Below, in pieces: positions 1-8,343 of a DNA stretch of 64,000 nt. Numbering within the stretch: the first letter of the stretch is position 1; each line of letters starts with the position of its first letter. A model generated the notes under the pieces. That model made no database searches, had not been told where the DNA came from, and worked only from the letters and a program-made list of their open reading frames with translations. This DNA is from DASWJZ01 sp964440525. Its GTDB lineage: Bacteria; Pseudomonadota; Alphaproteobacteria; Rhizobiales; Afifellaceae. A program made the translations under genes and the position numbers. The DNA is taken from the NCBI GenBank assembly GCA_964440525.1, contig CAYTTC010000001.1, positions 1 to 64,000 on the forward strand. The letters run 5' to 3'.

Positions 1-276
1 TCGTAGGCCATCCAGATCGTCGGAGAAGCAGACGAGCCGGGTCTTGACGCTGTCGCCGGTCAGGACGCGAAAAGCGTGGCGGACCATCGCGGTCCGCGCC
101 ACCTCGCCGAACGTGCCGATATGCGGCAGGCCGGATGGGCCGTAGCCGGTCTCGAAAAGCACTTCGCCATCGAAACCCCGGCGCTTGGCGCGCTCGATCA
201 GCTTTCGCGCCTCCTCAAAAGGCCAGGCCTTGGAGACGCGCGCGGCTTCGAGCCATTCGGCCGGGAATTCGCTCAT
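1..276 (-). CDS. lysK: Lysyl-tRNA synthetase, class I (N-terminal part, cut by window edge)
   Basis: The 92 visible codons start at ATG 276-274 and run off the left edge. The enzyme charges tRNA-Lys in the cytoplasm. The peptide has the class I nucleotide-binding signature as HIGT, inside a stretch reading FETGYGPSGLPHIGTFGEV, and continues to a FSDDLDGLR segment, both typical of the archaeal-type LysRS that many alphaproteobacteria use instead of the class II enzyme. The gene is transcribed away from the transglycosylase that starts at 493, leaving about 216 bp for both promoters. The KMSKS loop and the C-terminal half lie outside the window. Confidence 0.9.
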   Translation of the reverse strand, partial: MSEFPAEWLEAARVSKAWPFEEARKLIERAKRRGFDGEVLFETGYGPSGLPHIGTFGEVARTAMVRHAFRVLTGDSVKTRLVCFSDDLDGLR

Positions 277-492
277 GACGTGCTTTTGATCGGGACGGCC
301 GCAATCGGGAAAGATTGGGCGGCGCGCGGACCTTAGTGGCGGCTCCAGGCGGAATCAACGCACGGATTTGCGCCGGTTCCCGCCCGAGCCTTCTCTGCAC
401 AGGGCAGCTATTGCCGGTTAATGTCGGCGCGCGCCTCCGGTTGCGTGTTTCGCGCCGGCGGGATAATCGCCGCATAGCGAAGTGGGTGATTC

Positions 493-1311
493 ATGCGAAT
501 GATGCGATTGCGCCTGACCGCGTTTGCCGTCGCCCTCGCCTCGGTCCTCTCAGGCCCGGCGCTTGCGGCGAGCTGCAGCGACGACGGGTCCGGCTTCAGC
601 CAATGGCTGGAGGATTTCAAGCAGGACGCCGCGGCACAGGGCATATCGAGCCGCGTGATCAGCGCGGCGCTCGATGGCGTCACCTACGACAGAAAAGTGA
701 TCGGCCTCGACCGCAACCAGCGGCACTTCAAGCAGAGTTTTGAGCAATTCTCCGGCCGCATGATCCCGCCGCGCATGAAGCGCGCCAAGAGCATGCTGAC
801 GAAGCATGCTGCGACGCTGGCGCGGATCGAGCAGCAATTCGGCGTGCCGGCCGCGGTCGTCGTCGCCATCTGGGGACTCGAGACGGACTTCGGCGCCGTC
901 AGGGGGAACATGTCGACCATCCGCTCGCTCGCGACGCTGACGCATGATTGCCGCCGCTCGGATTTCTTCCGCGGGCAGCTGATCGACGCGCTCCGCATCG
1001 CCGAGCGCGGCGACCTGTCGCCATCGCAGATGCGCGGCGGCTGGGCCGGCGAGCTCGGCCAGACGCAGTTCCTGCCGTCGTCCTACATAGCGTTTGCGGT
1101 CGATTTCGACGGCAACGGGCGCGCCGACCTCATCAGCAGCACCGCCGACGTGCTCGCCTCGACGGCGAACTACCTGAAAGGCCACGGCTGGCGGACGGGC
1201 CAAGCCTGGACGCCGGGGTCTGGCAATTTTGATGTGATTGTCAGCTGGAACAAAGCGCAGGTCTACGCCAAGACGGTGGCGGAGTTCGCGAGAAGACTGA
1301 GCGAGGAGTGA
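493..1311 (+). CDS. Lytic murein transglycosylase, MltB-like (SLT_2)
   Basis: The 272-residue exported enzyme should cleave the glycan strands of peptidoglycan in the periplasm. Residues 1-26 form a signal peptide ending GPALA^A, with no lipobox. The catalytic glutamate is Glu130 in IWGLETDFG, followed by the GNMSTIRSLATLA-type segment and a GELGQTQFLPS segment, both diagnostic of the MltB family. The protein ends soon after the catalytic domain, so it lacks the C-terminal peptidoglycan-binding domain found in many relatives. It converges on the binding-protein gene downstream (43 bp between stop codons). Confidence 0.88.
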   Translation: MRMMRLRLTAFAVALASVLSGPALAASCSDDGSGFSQWLEDFKQDAAAQGISSRVISAALDGVTYDRKVIGLDRNQRHFKQSFEQFSGRMIPPRMKRAKSMLTKHAATLARIEQQFGVPAAVVVAIWGLETDFGAVRGNMSTIRSLATLTHDCRRSDFFRGQLIDALRIAERGDLSPSQMRGGWAGELGQTQFLPSSYIAFAVDFDGNGRADLISSTADVLASTANYLKGHGWRTGQAWTPGSGNFDVIVSWNKAQVYAKTVAEFARRLSEE

Positions 1312-1354
1312 GGTTCCCTCGATCGCGCAAGCGGCTCAGTCCGGTCGGCTGACC

Positions 1355-2236
1355 TCAGAAAAGCCCGACAGGAAAGTAGCGGAGATAGAGCTCCTCGTAG
1401 GTGCCGGCGCGGTAGACTTCGCGTAGCGCGTAATCGATGGCGAATTTCAGCGAGCGGTCCTCCGCCTTCATGACGATCGCGAGCCCGGCGCCGAAATAGC
1501 GGTCGTCGAGGTAGGCGCCGCCCTCGAAGCGGCAGCAATCTTCCGATTCAGGGCCGTTCAGCCAGAAGGCGAGGCTGAGGGCATCGCCGAACACGGCATC
1601 GAGCACCCCGTCCTTAAGCTCGGCGAGCGGAACCGCGGGGCGCATGAAGCAGGCGACGTGAAGGTCGGGGAAGAAGCGGCCGAGATAGGCTGCATGCGCC
1701 GAGCCGCAGACGGCCCCGACGAAGCCCTCCGGCGCGGGCGGGCCGGGATCGAAGCTCTTTTCCTTGCGGACGATGAAGCGGCCGGGGATTTTTAGATAGG
1801 CCTGGCTGGAGATCAGCCCCGCGGCCGGCGCCCTTTCCAGATCGAAGCCGGAGATGATGGCGTTGCCGGTTCCGTCCCGAAGGCCGGGGATCAGCGTCTC
1901 GAAGGGCCGCGTCTGGACGGCGCACTGGACCTTGAGGACGGCGCAGATCGCCTGCGCGAGGTCGACGTCGAAGCCGACCAGGATGCCGCGCCGGTCGCGA
2001 AAGGCGAAGGGCGGAAAATCATCGGTGGTCAGAAAGCGGATCGCGCCGAGCGCCTCGCCCGACGGACGCTCGATCCGCGCGCGCGGATCCCAGAAATTGG
2101 GGACGGTCACCGCTTCCGCTTCGACCGGCGCATCCTCGGCGGCCGTTGCCGCCACCGGGAGCGCAGGGAATATCAGCGCAAGAAGAAGAAAAAAGAGCCG
2201 CAAGATCGGTCCGAGGAATCGCGCCAAGCGTCGCAT
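1355..2236 (-). CDS. Periplasmic amino-acid-type solute-binding protein (SBP_bac_3)
   Basis: This 293-residue protein has an N-terminal hydrophobic segment (about residues 10-32) ending AATAAED, so it is probably exported. The body fits family 3 solute-binding proteins: IRFLTTDDFPPFAF near the start, then VGFDVDLAQAICAVL, and a C-terminal LKFAIDYALREVYRAGTYEELYLRYFP segment. It should bind a small polar solute such as an amino acid. No permease or ATPase gene lies nearby, so either its transporter is elsewhere or it has a sensory role. The 53-bp gap to the divergent phosphatidyltransferase suggests a shared promoter region. Confidence 0.82.
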   Translation of the reverse strand: MRRLARFLGPILRLFFLLLALIFPALPVAATAAEDAPVEAEAVTVPNFWDPRARIERPSGEALGAIRFLTTDDFPPFAFRDRRGILVGFDVDLAQAICAVLKVQCAVQTRPFETLIPGLRDGTGNAIISGFDLERAPAAGLISSQAYLKIPGRFIVRKEKSFDPGPPAPEGFVGAVCGSAHAAYLGRFFPDLHVACFMRPAVPLAELKDGVLDAVFGDALSLAFWLNGPESEDCCRFEGGAYLDDRYFGAGLAIVMKAEDRSLKFAIDYALREVYRAGTYEELYLRYFPVGLF

Positions 2237-2289
2237 TGTCGCCCGATCTCCCCTAAACGGAAAGGGGGCTTGGAGGCGAGAGGGCGGCC

Positions 2290-2895
2290 ATGCTCGACGG
2301 CGCGGCGCAGCGATTGATCGGGCCCGGACTCGACCGGCTCGGCGCGAGTCTCGCGCGGCGCGGCGTCACGGCCGACCAGGTGACTTTTCTCGGCTTCGCG
2401 CTCGGCCTTGCGGCGGCGGGTGCGATCACGGTGAGGCTCTTCTTGCCCGGGCTTGTGCTGATCCTCGCGAGCCGGCTCTGCGACGGGCTCGACGGCGCGG
2501 TGGCGCGGGCGACCGAAAAAACCGATCGTGGCGGTTTTCTCGACATTGTGCTCGACTTCGCCTTCTACGGAATGATCCCACTCGCCTTCGTGCTGGCGGA
2601 GCCGGCGGCGAACGCCGTTGCCGGGGCGACGCTTCTCTTCAGCTTCTACGTCAACGGGGCTAGTTTTCTTGCCTATGCGATCATGGCGGAGAGGCAAAAG
2701 CTCGCATCGCAAGCGCGTGGGGAAAAGTCGCTGTATTTCACCAGCGGGCTCGCCGAAGCGACGGAGACGATTTTCGTGTTTCTGCTCTTCTGCCTGTTTT
2801 CGGGAACTTTCGCAGCGATCGCCTATGTCTTTTCGGCGGTGACGTTGGTCACGGCGGCCGCGCGGATTTTTCTGGCCATGCGGGTGTTTCGGTAG
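2290..2895 (+). CDS. CDP-alcohol phosphatidyltransferase family membrane protein
   Basis: The 201-residue integral membrane protein carries the full family motif D-x2-DG-x2-AR-x8-G-x3-D-x3-D, read as CDGLDGAVARATEKTD continuing to GGFLDIVLD (about residues 68-93). Such enzymes transfer a phosphatidyl group from a CDP-activated lipid to an alcohol on the cytoplasmic membrane. Several hydrophobic segments surround the motif. The alcohol substrate cannot be told from sequence. It starts at ATG 2290 and is divergent from the binding-protein gene. Its 3' end faces metZ across a long inverted repeat. Confidence 0.85.
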   Translation: MLDGAAQRLIGPGLDRLGASLARRGVTADQVTFLGFALGLAAAGAITVRLFLPGLVLILASRLCDGLDGAVARATEKTDRGGFLDIVLDFAFYGMIPLAFVLAEPAANAVAGATLLFSFYVNGASFLAYAIMAERQKLASQARGEKSLYFTSGLAEATETIFVFLLFCLFSGTFAAIAYVFSAVTLVTAAARIFLAMRVFR

Positions 2896-2917
2896 CGAAG
2901 CCCACCATCGCAAACCG

Positions 2918-3060
2918 TTGTCATCCCGGAAGGTGCGGAACGCGCCTGTCCGGGACCCATGAACACCAGAGTAGGCAGGATTTGGCGACCCGGGGCATTC
3001 CTCCGCCTTTCGGTGTTCATGGGTCCCGGTCTTGGCCTATCGGCCAAACCGGGATGACAA
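2918..3060. repeat. Long intergenic inverted repeat, copy 1
   Basis: The outer arms are TTGTCATCCCGG (2918-2929) and CCGGGATGACAA (3049-3060), perfect inverses. A second nested pair is also perfect over 16 bp: GGGACCCATGAACACC (2952-2967) and GGTGTTCATGGGTCCC (3012-3027). The element fills the gap between the convergent ends of the phosphatidyltransferase gene and metZ, and could fold into a long hairpin on either transcript. Two related elements occur at 52010-52110 and 53276-53374. Confidence 0.85.
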
Positions 3061-3082
3061 ATTGGAAGGTTAGCGGTCGACG

Positions 3083-4315
3083 CTACCCAGAAACCGCGCG
3101 AAGCGTCGGCGCGTTGGCGCGGTCGAGCGCCTGGGTCAGGTCCTCCGCAAGATCGAGCGGATCCTCAAGCCCGACCGAAAGCCGGATCAGGCTGTCGGCG
3201 ATGCCAAGCATTTGGCGCTCCTCCTCCTTCAGCCGCTGATGCGTGGTCGTCGCCGGATGCGTGACGAGGCTTTTCGCGTCGCCGAGATTGTTTGAGATTT
3301 TTACGACCTCGAGCGAACGCAGCACATCGAAGGCGCCGCGCTTGCCGCCCTTCACCTCGAAGGAGATCATGTTGCCCCCCGAGGTCATCTGGCGGCGGGC
3401 GAGCGCGTATTGCGGATGGCTTTCGTGGCCAGGGTAGTAGATCCGCTCGACCGCCGGATGGGCGATCAGAACCTCGGCAAGTTTTTCAGCCGATTGCGCC
3501 TGCCGCGTCACCCTGACCTCCAGCGTCTCGAGCGCCTTCAGGAGCACCCAGGCGTTGAAGGGGCTGAGCGAGGGGCCGGTGTGCTTCAAATAGGGAAAAA
3601 GCTTCTCCTCCACCCATTCCTCGTCGGAGAGCACGATGCCGCCGAGGCAGCGGCCCTGGCCGTCGATGTGCTTGGTCGCGGAATAGACGACCGTGTGCGC
3701 GCCGAGCGGAAGCGGCCGCTGGAAGAGCGGCGTGGAGAAGACGTTGTCGACAACGAGGCGGGCGCCGGCCTTTCGTGCGATCTCGGCGACGCCGGCGATG
3801 TCGATCAGTTCGAGCGTCGGATTGGATGGGCTTTCGAGGAAGAAGGCCTTCGTCTCGGGCCGAACAGCCTTGCGCCATGCATCGAGGTCGCGGCCGTCGA
3901 CGAGGGTGGTGGAAATGCCGAGGCGCGGCAGGAAATTCGCGATCACGTAGTCGCACGAGCCGAAGAGCGCGCGCGAGGAAAGCACATGGTCGCCGGCCTT
4001 CAGGTCGCAGAGGAGCGAGGCGGTGACGGCCGCCATGCCGCTCGCCACCGCGCGGCTCGCCTCCGCGCCTTCGAGCAGACACATACGCTCCTCGAACATG
4101 GCGACGGTCGGATTGGCGTAGCGCGAATAGACGAAGCCCGGATCGTCGCCCTTGAAGCGCGCTTCCGCCGCCTCGGCATCGGGATAGACAAAACCCTGGG
4201 TGAGGAAGAGCGCCTCGGAGGTCTCGGCGAATTGCGAGCGCATGGTGCCGCCGTGCACGAGCTCGGTGGCGGGACGAAAGCGCTTGCGACGGGATTCTGG
4301 CCCTTTGGACGCCAT
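3083..4315 (-). CDS. metZ: O-succinylhomoserine sulfhydrylase
   Basis: The 410-residue PLP enzyme of the Cys/Met metabolism family makes homocysteine from O-succinylhomoserine and sulfide in methionine synthesis. The PLP lysine is Lys215 in YSATKHIDGQGRCLGG. The family segments YSRYANPT, ASGMAAVTASLL and VVDNVFSTPLFQRPL are present. MetZ-type specificity is the best fit, although cystathionine gamma-synthases are related. ATG 4315 is chosen because GGAGG lies 7 bases upstream; an in-frame start 63 bases earlier would fall in the leader. A SAM-II riboswitch and a possible attenuator precede the gene, as expected for SAM-repressed methionine synthesis. Confidence 0.93.
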   Translation of the reverse strand: MASKGPESRRKRFRPATELVHGGTMRSQFAETSEALFLTQGFVYPDAEAAEARFKGDDPGFVYSRYANPTVAMFEERMCLLEGAEASRAVASGMAAVTASLLCDLKAGDHVLSSRALFGSCDYVIANFLPRLGISTTLVDGRDLDAWRKAVRPETKAFFLESPSNPTLELIDIAGVAEIARKAGARLVVDNVFSTPLFQRPLPLGAHTVVYSATKHIDGQGRCLGGIVLSDEEWVEEKLFPYLKHTGPSLSPFNAWVLLKALETLEVRVTRQAQSAEKLAEVLIAHPAVERIYYPGHESHPQYALARRQMTSGGNMISFEVKGGKRGAFDVLRSLEVVKISNNLGDAKSLVTHPATTTHQRLKEEERQMLGIADSLIRLSVGLEDPLDLAEDLTQALDRANAPTLRAVSG

Positions 4316-4329
4316 GGGAAACCTCCAAC

Positions 4330-4369
4330 AAAAACCCGGCCGCGCTTCCATCGAAAGCACAAGACCGGG
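4330..4369 (-). terminator. Possible attenuator hairpin between SAM-II riboswitch and metZ
   Basis: On the minus strand CCCGGTC (4369-4363) can pair with GGCCGGG (4341-4335), including one G-U pair, around a 21-base loop. TTTTT (4334-4330) follows directly. The T-run ends just before the GGAGG ribosome site of metZ. The arrangement suits early termination under riboswitch control, although SAM-II elements often act on translation. No competing antiterminator pairing was worked out. Confidence 0.45.
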
Positions 4370-4377
4370 GGTTTCCA

Positions 4378-4427
4378 CCTCCGGCCTTTTAGCAGTCTTA
4401 TTTAGCGTGGTTGCAAGCCGGCCGGCA
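4378..4427 (-). ncRNA. SAM-II riboswitch upstream of metZ
   Basis: Read on the minus strand, the leader contains GGCTTGCAACCACGC, then TAAATAAG, then GCTAAAAGGCC, in the order of the SAM-II (metA) consensus. The CGGC/GGCCGG flanks can form the pseudoknot stem. It sits about 62 bases upstream of the metZ start codon. SAM-II is known almost only from alphaproteobacteria, upstream of methionine genes. High SAM should lower metZ expression. Confidence 0.9.
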
Positions 4428-4507
4428 CAAATTCACCACGAACATTGCTTGGTTAGCGCTCGGCGCTCTTGGCGTCAATGGCGGCGTCCGATAGGGCTCC
4501 TCCGTAG

Positions 4508-5611
4508 ATGACGCGCGAAGCACAGCAACCGGGCATCCTGCCGGACGGCGCGATAAGGCGCCTGATCGCCGACGGCGCGATTGGAATGGCGACGCCGGCG
4601 GCCGAAGCTCAGGTGCAGCCGGCGAGCCTCGACCTTCGGCTGGGGGCGAAGGCGACGCGCGTGCGCGCGAGTTTTCTCCCTGGCCCGGACTTCTCCGTCA
4701 CCCAAAAGCTGAAGCAGCTCGCGCTGCACGAATTCAATCTCGCCGACGGTGCGGTGCTGGAGACAGGCTGCGTCTATATCGTGCCGCTCATCGAAAGCCT
4801 CGATCTCCCCGCCGACATCGCAGCGAGCGCCAATCCGAAAAGCTCGACCGGCCGCCTCGACGTTTTTACGCGAGTGATCACCGACAAGGCGCGCGCCTTC
4901 GACAAGATGGCGGAGGGATATAAGGGACCGCTTTTCCTCGAAGTCAGCCCACGCACTTTTCCAATCCTCGTGCGCACCGGCTCGCGGCTGTCGCAGATCC
5001 GCTTTCGCCGCGGCAATTCCGTGCTCGACGACGACGCGCTGGAAAAGCTCCACGCCGAGGAGGTGCTGGCGAGCGGCCGTCCGCGCTTCATCAACGGGCT
5101 TTCGCTCTCGATCGACCTGCAAGGCGACCAAAACGGTCTCGTCGGTTATCGGGCCAAGCGCTATACCGGCGTGATCGATGTCGACAAGGTCGCCGCTCAC
5201 GACGTTGCCGACTTCTGGGAGCCGATCCGCCGACGCGAGCGGGCGGAGATCGTGCTCGATCCGGCACAGTTCTACATCCTCGTTTCCGCCGAGTCGGTGC
5301 ACGTGCCGGCGCTCTATGCGGCCGAGATGGTGCCCTTCGATCCGCTTGTCGGCGAATTCCGCGTGCACTACGCCGGCTTCTTCGATCCGGGATTTGGCCA
5401 CGGCCCGGCCGGCGGGCACGGCAGCCGCGCGGTGCTAGAAGTCCGAAGCCACGAAGTGCCCTTCATCCTGGAGCACGGACAGACGATCGGCCGCCTCGTC
5501 TACGAAAAAATGGCGGCGCCGCCGGAGAGCCTCTACGGCACGGCGCTCGGCTCGAACTATCAGGCGCAGGGGCTGAAGCTTTCAAAGCATTTTCGCGCCG
5601 CCCAAGACTGA
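4508..5611 (+). CDS. dcd: 2'-deoxycytidine 5'-triphosphate deaminase (long alphaproteobacterial form)
   Basis: The 367-residue protein deaminates dCTP to dUTP, feeding thymidylate synthesis. Residues 110-125 include the conserved ANPKSSTGRLDVF segment. The protein is about twice the length of E. coli Dcd, which matches the separate long DCD family of alphaproteobacteria, probably an internally duplicated fold; a second DCD-like half is seen from about residue 200. It is divergent from metZ, and the intervening 190 bp hold the riboswitch leader. The methyltransferase gene begins 47 bp downstream. Confidence 0.88.
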   Translation: MTREAQQPGILPDGAIRRLIADGAIGMATPAAEAQVQPASLDLRLGAKATRVRASFLPGPDFSVTQKLKQLALHEFNLADGAVLETGCVYIVPLIESLDLPADIAASANPKSSTGRLDVFTRVITDKARAFDKMAEGYKGPLFLEVSPRTFPILVRTGSRLSQIRFRRGNSVLDDDALEKLHAEEVLASGRPRFINGLSLSIDLQGDQNGLVGYRAKRYTGVIDVDKVAAHDVADFWEPIRRRERAEIVLDPAQFYILVSAESVHVPALYAAEMVPFDPLVGEFRVHYAGFFDPGFGHGPAGGHGSRAVLEVRSHEVPFILEHGQTIGRLVYEKMAAPPESLYGTALGSNYQAQGLKLSKHFRAAQD

Positions 5612-5658
5612 GACGTGATCCGGCAGGCGAGGCCTGCGGCCATCGGAGCAAACGGATA

Positions 5659-7173
5659 ATGAACGACCTTGGACGACCCGACGCCTGGCTGCTCCGGTTC
5701 CGCTGGATCCTGCCGCTCATTCTGCTCCCGCTTGCAATCCTTGCAGCCTTCCAAGCCGACGAGACCGTAATCCGCCTCGGGCGATCGCTGCACGAGGGCT
5801 GGGAGGCGTTTTGCCTGGTCCTGGCCTTGTGCGGCCTCCTCGTCAGGGCGCTCGCCGTCGGCTTCGAGCACCGCAGCGCCGGCCGCCGGATCGAGGACGG
5901 CAAGCTGCCGTCGACCGGGGTCTACTCCATCGTCCGCTACCCGCTCTATCTCGGAACCTACATCTCGCTCCTCGGCCTTTCGCTGTTGCCCGGCGCCGCA
6001 TGGTTCGTGCTGGCGACAAGCGCGGTCTTCTTCGTCTGGTATGGGCGCATCGTGAATCAGACCGAGCTCGCCCTGCAGCAACGGTTTGGCAACGCTTACC
6101 GTGAGTGGGCAGCACGCATTCCCATGTTCGTGCCAAACCCCTTTCTTTGGGAGCGGCCGCGCGCCGCCTTCTCGCTGCTTAGCGCCTTGCGGCGCGAGCG
6201 CGACGAATTCTATTTCGTGATCGCCGGCTTCGTCGGGCTCGAGCTCGCCTGCGACCTCCTCGGAGAACGCGTATCGTTCCGCCAGTGGCTGCGAGAAGAC
6301 CTGCATTGGGCGCTTCTCCTCCTGACCGGCACGCTCCTCTATCTGACCTTTCGAAGCCTTCGACCGCACGCCGAGGGCATGGCTGACGACGGGACAATCG
6401 GAGCAGAGGCATCCGCGCTTCTGGCTGCAGGCATCCCCGACCACGGGCCGGCGCCGGTCGATGTGCTCGGACCCATCACGCGCGGCCTGCGGGTGGACGG
6501 CAGGGTCCGTTCAGTCGACATGCTTGAGAACCTGCTGAGCGGGGGGAACCTCGAAAAGATGCTGCGCGCCACTCTCAGTGCCGCCGATCTCCGATCCGGC
6601 GAGCGCCTCGTCGATGTCGGATGCGGCTCCGGCATGCTTGCCACCCTCGCTTCGACGCTCTTGCCGGACGGCAGCAATCCGGTCGGCGAGATCATCGGCA
6701 TCGACGCAACGCCCGGCATGATCGATCGCGCGCGCGAGCGGGCGCGGCGGACCGGCTCAAGCGCGCTCTTCCAGATCGGCACGGCGGAGGCGCTGCCCCT
6801 CTCCGACGGCTCTGTGAGCGCGGTCACCAGCTCGTATCTCTTCCATCATCTGCCGTCCGATCTGAAACGGCAGGTGCTGTTGGAGATGTGGCGGGTTCTG
6901 AAGCCCGGCGGCCGGCTGGTGGTGACGGATTATGCGCGGCCGGTGAATCGTGTCGGCTTCCTCGCCTCGTTCCCGATGCGGTTCGACTATGCGGAATATG
7001 TGCGCGGCCAGCTCGCCGGGGAGCTGGAGCAGATTCTCAAAGCCGAGGCGCTCGGCCGCGTGGAAGTCGTGCGCGTCTTCCTCGGCTACATCACGGTCTT
7101 CCGCATCGTGAAGCCCAGCGGCCAGGATGCGGTTGCAGTCGGGGCCGATAAAGCCGAGGCGCCGCGCTCCTGA
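5659..7173 (+). CDS. Fusion of an ICMT/PEMT-like membrane methyltransferase and a class I SAM methyltransferase
   Basis: This 504-residue protein has two parts. Residues 1-165 resemble isoprenylcysteine/phospholipid methyltransferases: membrane helices, then STGVYSIVRYPLYLGTYISL and NQTELALQQRFGNAYREW. After two more hydrophobic segments (about 185-235), residues 270-490 form a Rossmann methyltransferase with VDVGCGSGMLATLAS as the SAM site, GIDATPGMI, and LFHHLPSDLKRQVLLEM as in UbiE-type enzymes. The substrate is probably a membrane lipid or isoprenoid, but this is inference. The reading frame is continuous with no sign of an artificial join. It follows dcd closely and precedes tRNA-Gly. 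Confidence 0.8.
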   Translation: MNDLGRPDAWLLRFRWILPLILLPLAILAAFQADETVIRLGRSLHEGWEAFCLVLALCGLLVRALAVGFEHRSAGRRIEDGKLPSTGVYSIVRYPLYLGTYISLLGLSLLPGAAWFVLATSAVFFVWYGRIVNQTELALQQRFGNAYREWAARIPMFVPNPFLWERPRAAFSLLSALRRERDEFYFVIAGFVGLELACDLLGERVSFRQWLREDLHWALLLLTGTLLYLTFRSLRPHAEGMADDGTIGAEASALLAAGIPDHGPAPVDVLGPITRGLRVDGRVRSVDMLENLLSGGNLEKMLRATLSAADLRSGERLVDVGCGSGMLATLASTLLPDGSNPVGEIIGIDATPGMIDRARERARRTGSSALFQIGTAEALPLSDGSVSAVTSSYLFHHLPSDLKRQVLLEMWRVLKPGGRLVVTDYARPVNRVGFLASFPMRFDYAEYVRGQLAGELEQILKAEALGRVEVVRVFLGYITVFRIVKPSGQDAVAVGADKAEAPRS

Positions 7174-7234
7174 TCAACGCGGTGGCGAAGCGCGCTTGAC
7201 AGCGGGGCGCGCGGGGCCGATTTTCGAAACTTAG

Positions 7235-7309
7235 GCGGGCGTAGTTCAGTGGTAGAACGTCAGCTTCCCAAGCTGAATGTCGTCGGTTCAATCCCGATCG
7301 CCCGCTCCA
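7235..7309 (+). tRNA. tRNA-Gly (anticodon CCC)
   Basis: The 75-base cloverleaf has a perfect 7-bp acceptor stem GCGGGCG/CGCCCGC, a D arm GTTC...GAAC, an anticodon stem TCAGC/GCTGA with loop TTCCCAA (anticodon CCC), and a T arm GTCGG/CCGAT with loop TTCAATC. The discriminator is T and CCA is encoded. It decodes GGG. Confidence 0.96.
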
Positions 7310-7387
7310 ACCAACCTGTTGATTTAAATTATGTATTCCGCCCGGGCTGAACGCGAGGTGGCTACGTTGACCCGACGATGCCGGCGT

Positions 7388-7760
7388 CGTCCTCTACAAT
7401 TGGCGATCGCGGGTAGCGGGGCGACGCCTCGAGTTGGAGAGGTCCAGGTGATTGCGCATGTAGCGCTCCGAGGCTTTTTGGAGCGGCTGAAAATCCCAGG
7501 GAAAATACGATCCGTTCCTGTGCGCCTCATAGACCAGACGCCGCCGCGCTTGGCTCGAGACGACGTCGGCAGCGAAGGCGCCGAGATTCCACCTTTCGAA
7601 GACTGCGGCGCGAAAACGGTCCGCTAACGCGGCATGATTCCCGTCGGCAGCTAGGTTCAGCCGCTCGTCCAGGCACGTTTTCCTCGATCAGAAGCGCGTG
7701 CAAATCATCGTCGCATCGCGGCTTGCGGCCTTCATCGACCGGCCGCTGATCGATATACAT
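7388..7760 (-). pseudogene. Frameshifted hypothetical gene
   Basis: The first frame begins at ATG 7760 and reads well through DDLHALLIEE, then loses sense near 7685. The sequence resumes in another minus frame as CLDERLNLAADGNHAALADRF, then VYEAHRNGSYFPWDFQPLQK and a TAG stop near 7388. Both halves have normal amino acid composition and join naturally across GAGGAAAACGTGCC, so a single-base indel near 7680-7690 is the likely lesion. Function unknown. Its start overlaps the end of the zinc-ribbon gene by 29 bp, suggesting a former operon. Confidence 0.5.
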
Positions 7761-7941
7761 CGGGAGCCACGTAGGGGTCCGGTCTCACGGTAAATGTTCG
7801 CTCTCGGCCACAGCTCACGCAGACGAAAATTTCGCTTTGCCTCCCAAACTCTCGATCGGCCAATTCAACCTGCTTGAGCCGCAGCTCGCCACCGCACTGG
7901 TTGCAGTGCGAAACTGGCGGGGGCGCAACAAGGGGGCGCAT
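7732..7941 (-). CDS. Small zinc-ribbon protein
   Basis: The 69-residue protein has two CxxC knuckles, CNQCGG (residues 13-18) and CVSCGRE (41-47), about 25 residues apart, so it probably binds one zinc. There is no signal peptide or membrane segment. GGAAGGAAG lies just upstream of ATG 7941, a strong ribosome site that argues for a real gene in this otherwise eroded region. Role unknown; similar short ribbons bind nucleic acid or partner proteins. Confidence 0.6.
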   Translation of the reverse strand: MRPLVAPPPVSHCNQCGGELRLKQVELADREFGRQSEIFVCVSCGRERTFTVRPDPYVAPDVYRSAAGR

Positions 7942-8343
7942 GTGACTTCCTTCCTTTGCTCCGGCGCAACGATTGGGCCGAAGTCAGCCGCCGGACGGCC
8001 ATTGCCTCCTCGTACAGCCGCGCTCCGGCCGGCGCGCTGGCTGAAAGTCTACCAACTCTTCCCCGTCGCCGACGCGGGCGGGGTTTGCCGCCGAGTGCCC
8101 GTCTCCTCGACCAATCAATCCCTCAAGGGTCAGGCCACCCCAACAATCCCCGCGCTCAAGGCTCCAAACACGACGAAGGCGGAGCGGCAGCTAATATCAA
8201 TCAAGTCCCGTCGCGTACGCATCGGTGCCCCCGGGGTTAACGGAGGATTAACGGCCATGTCGTCGACCCGGTTCCTTCATGGAGAATTTTAGCGCTGAGT
8301 TTGAACCCATCGGCGGATTGCGGTGGGCAAGCTACTGCAATCG

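Larger units (their letters stand above)
7310..8343. other. Gene-poor, partly decayed region
   Basis: About 1 kb between tRNA-Gly and the AraC gene. On the minus strand it holds a small zinc-ribbon gene (7732-7941) and a frameshifted gene (7388-7760), listed separately. In 7942-8343 I find no reading frame with family features; the plus-strand open frames there have the arginine- and proline-rich composition of shadow frames. Confidence 0.6.
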
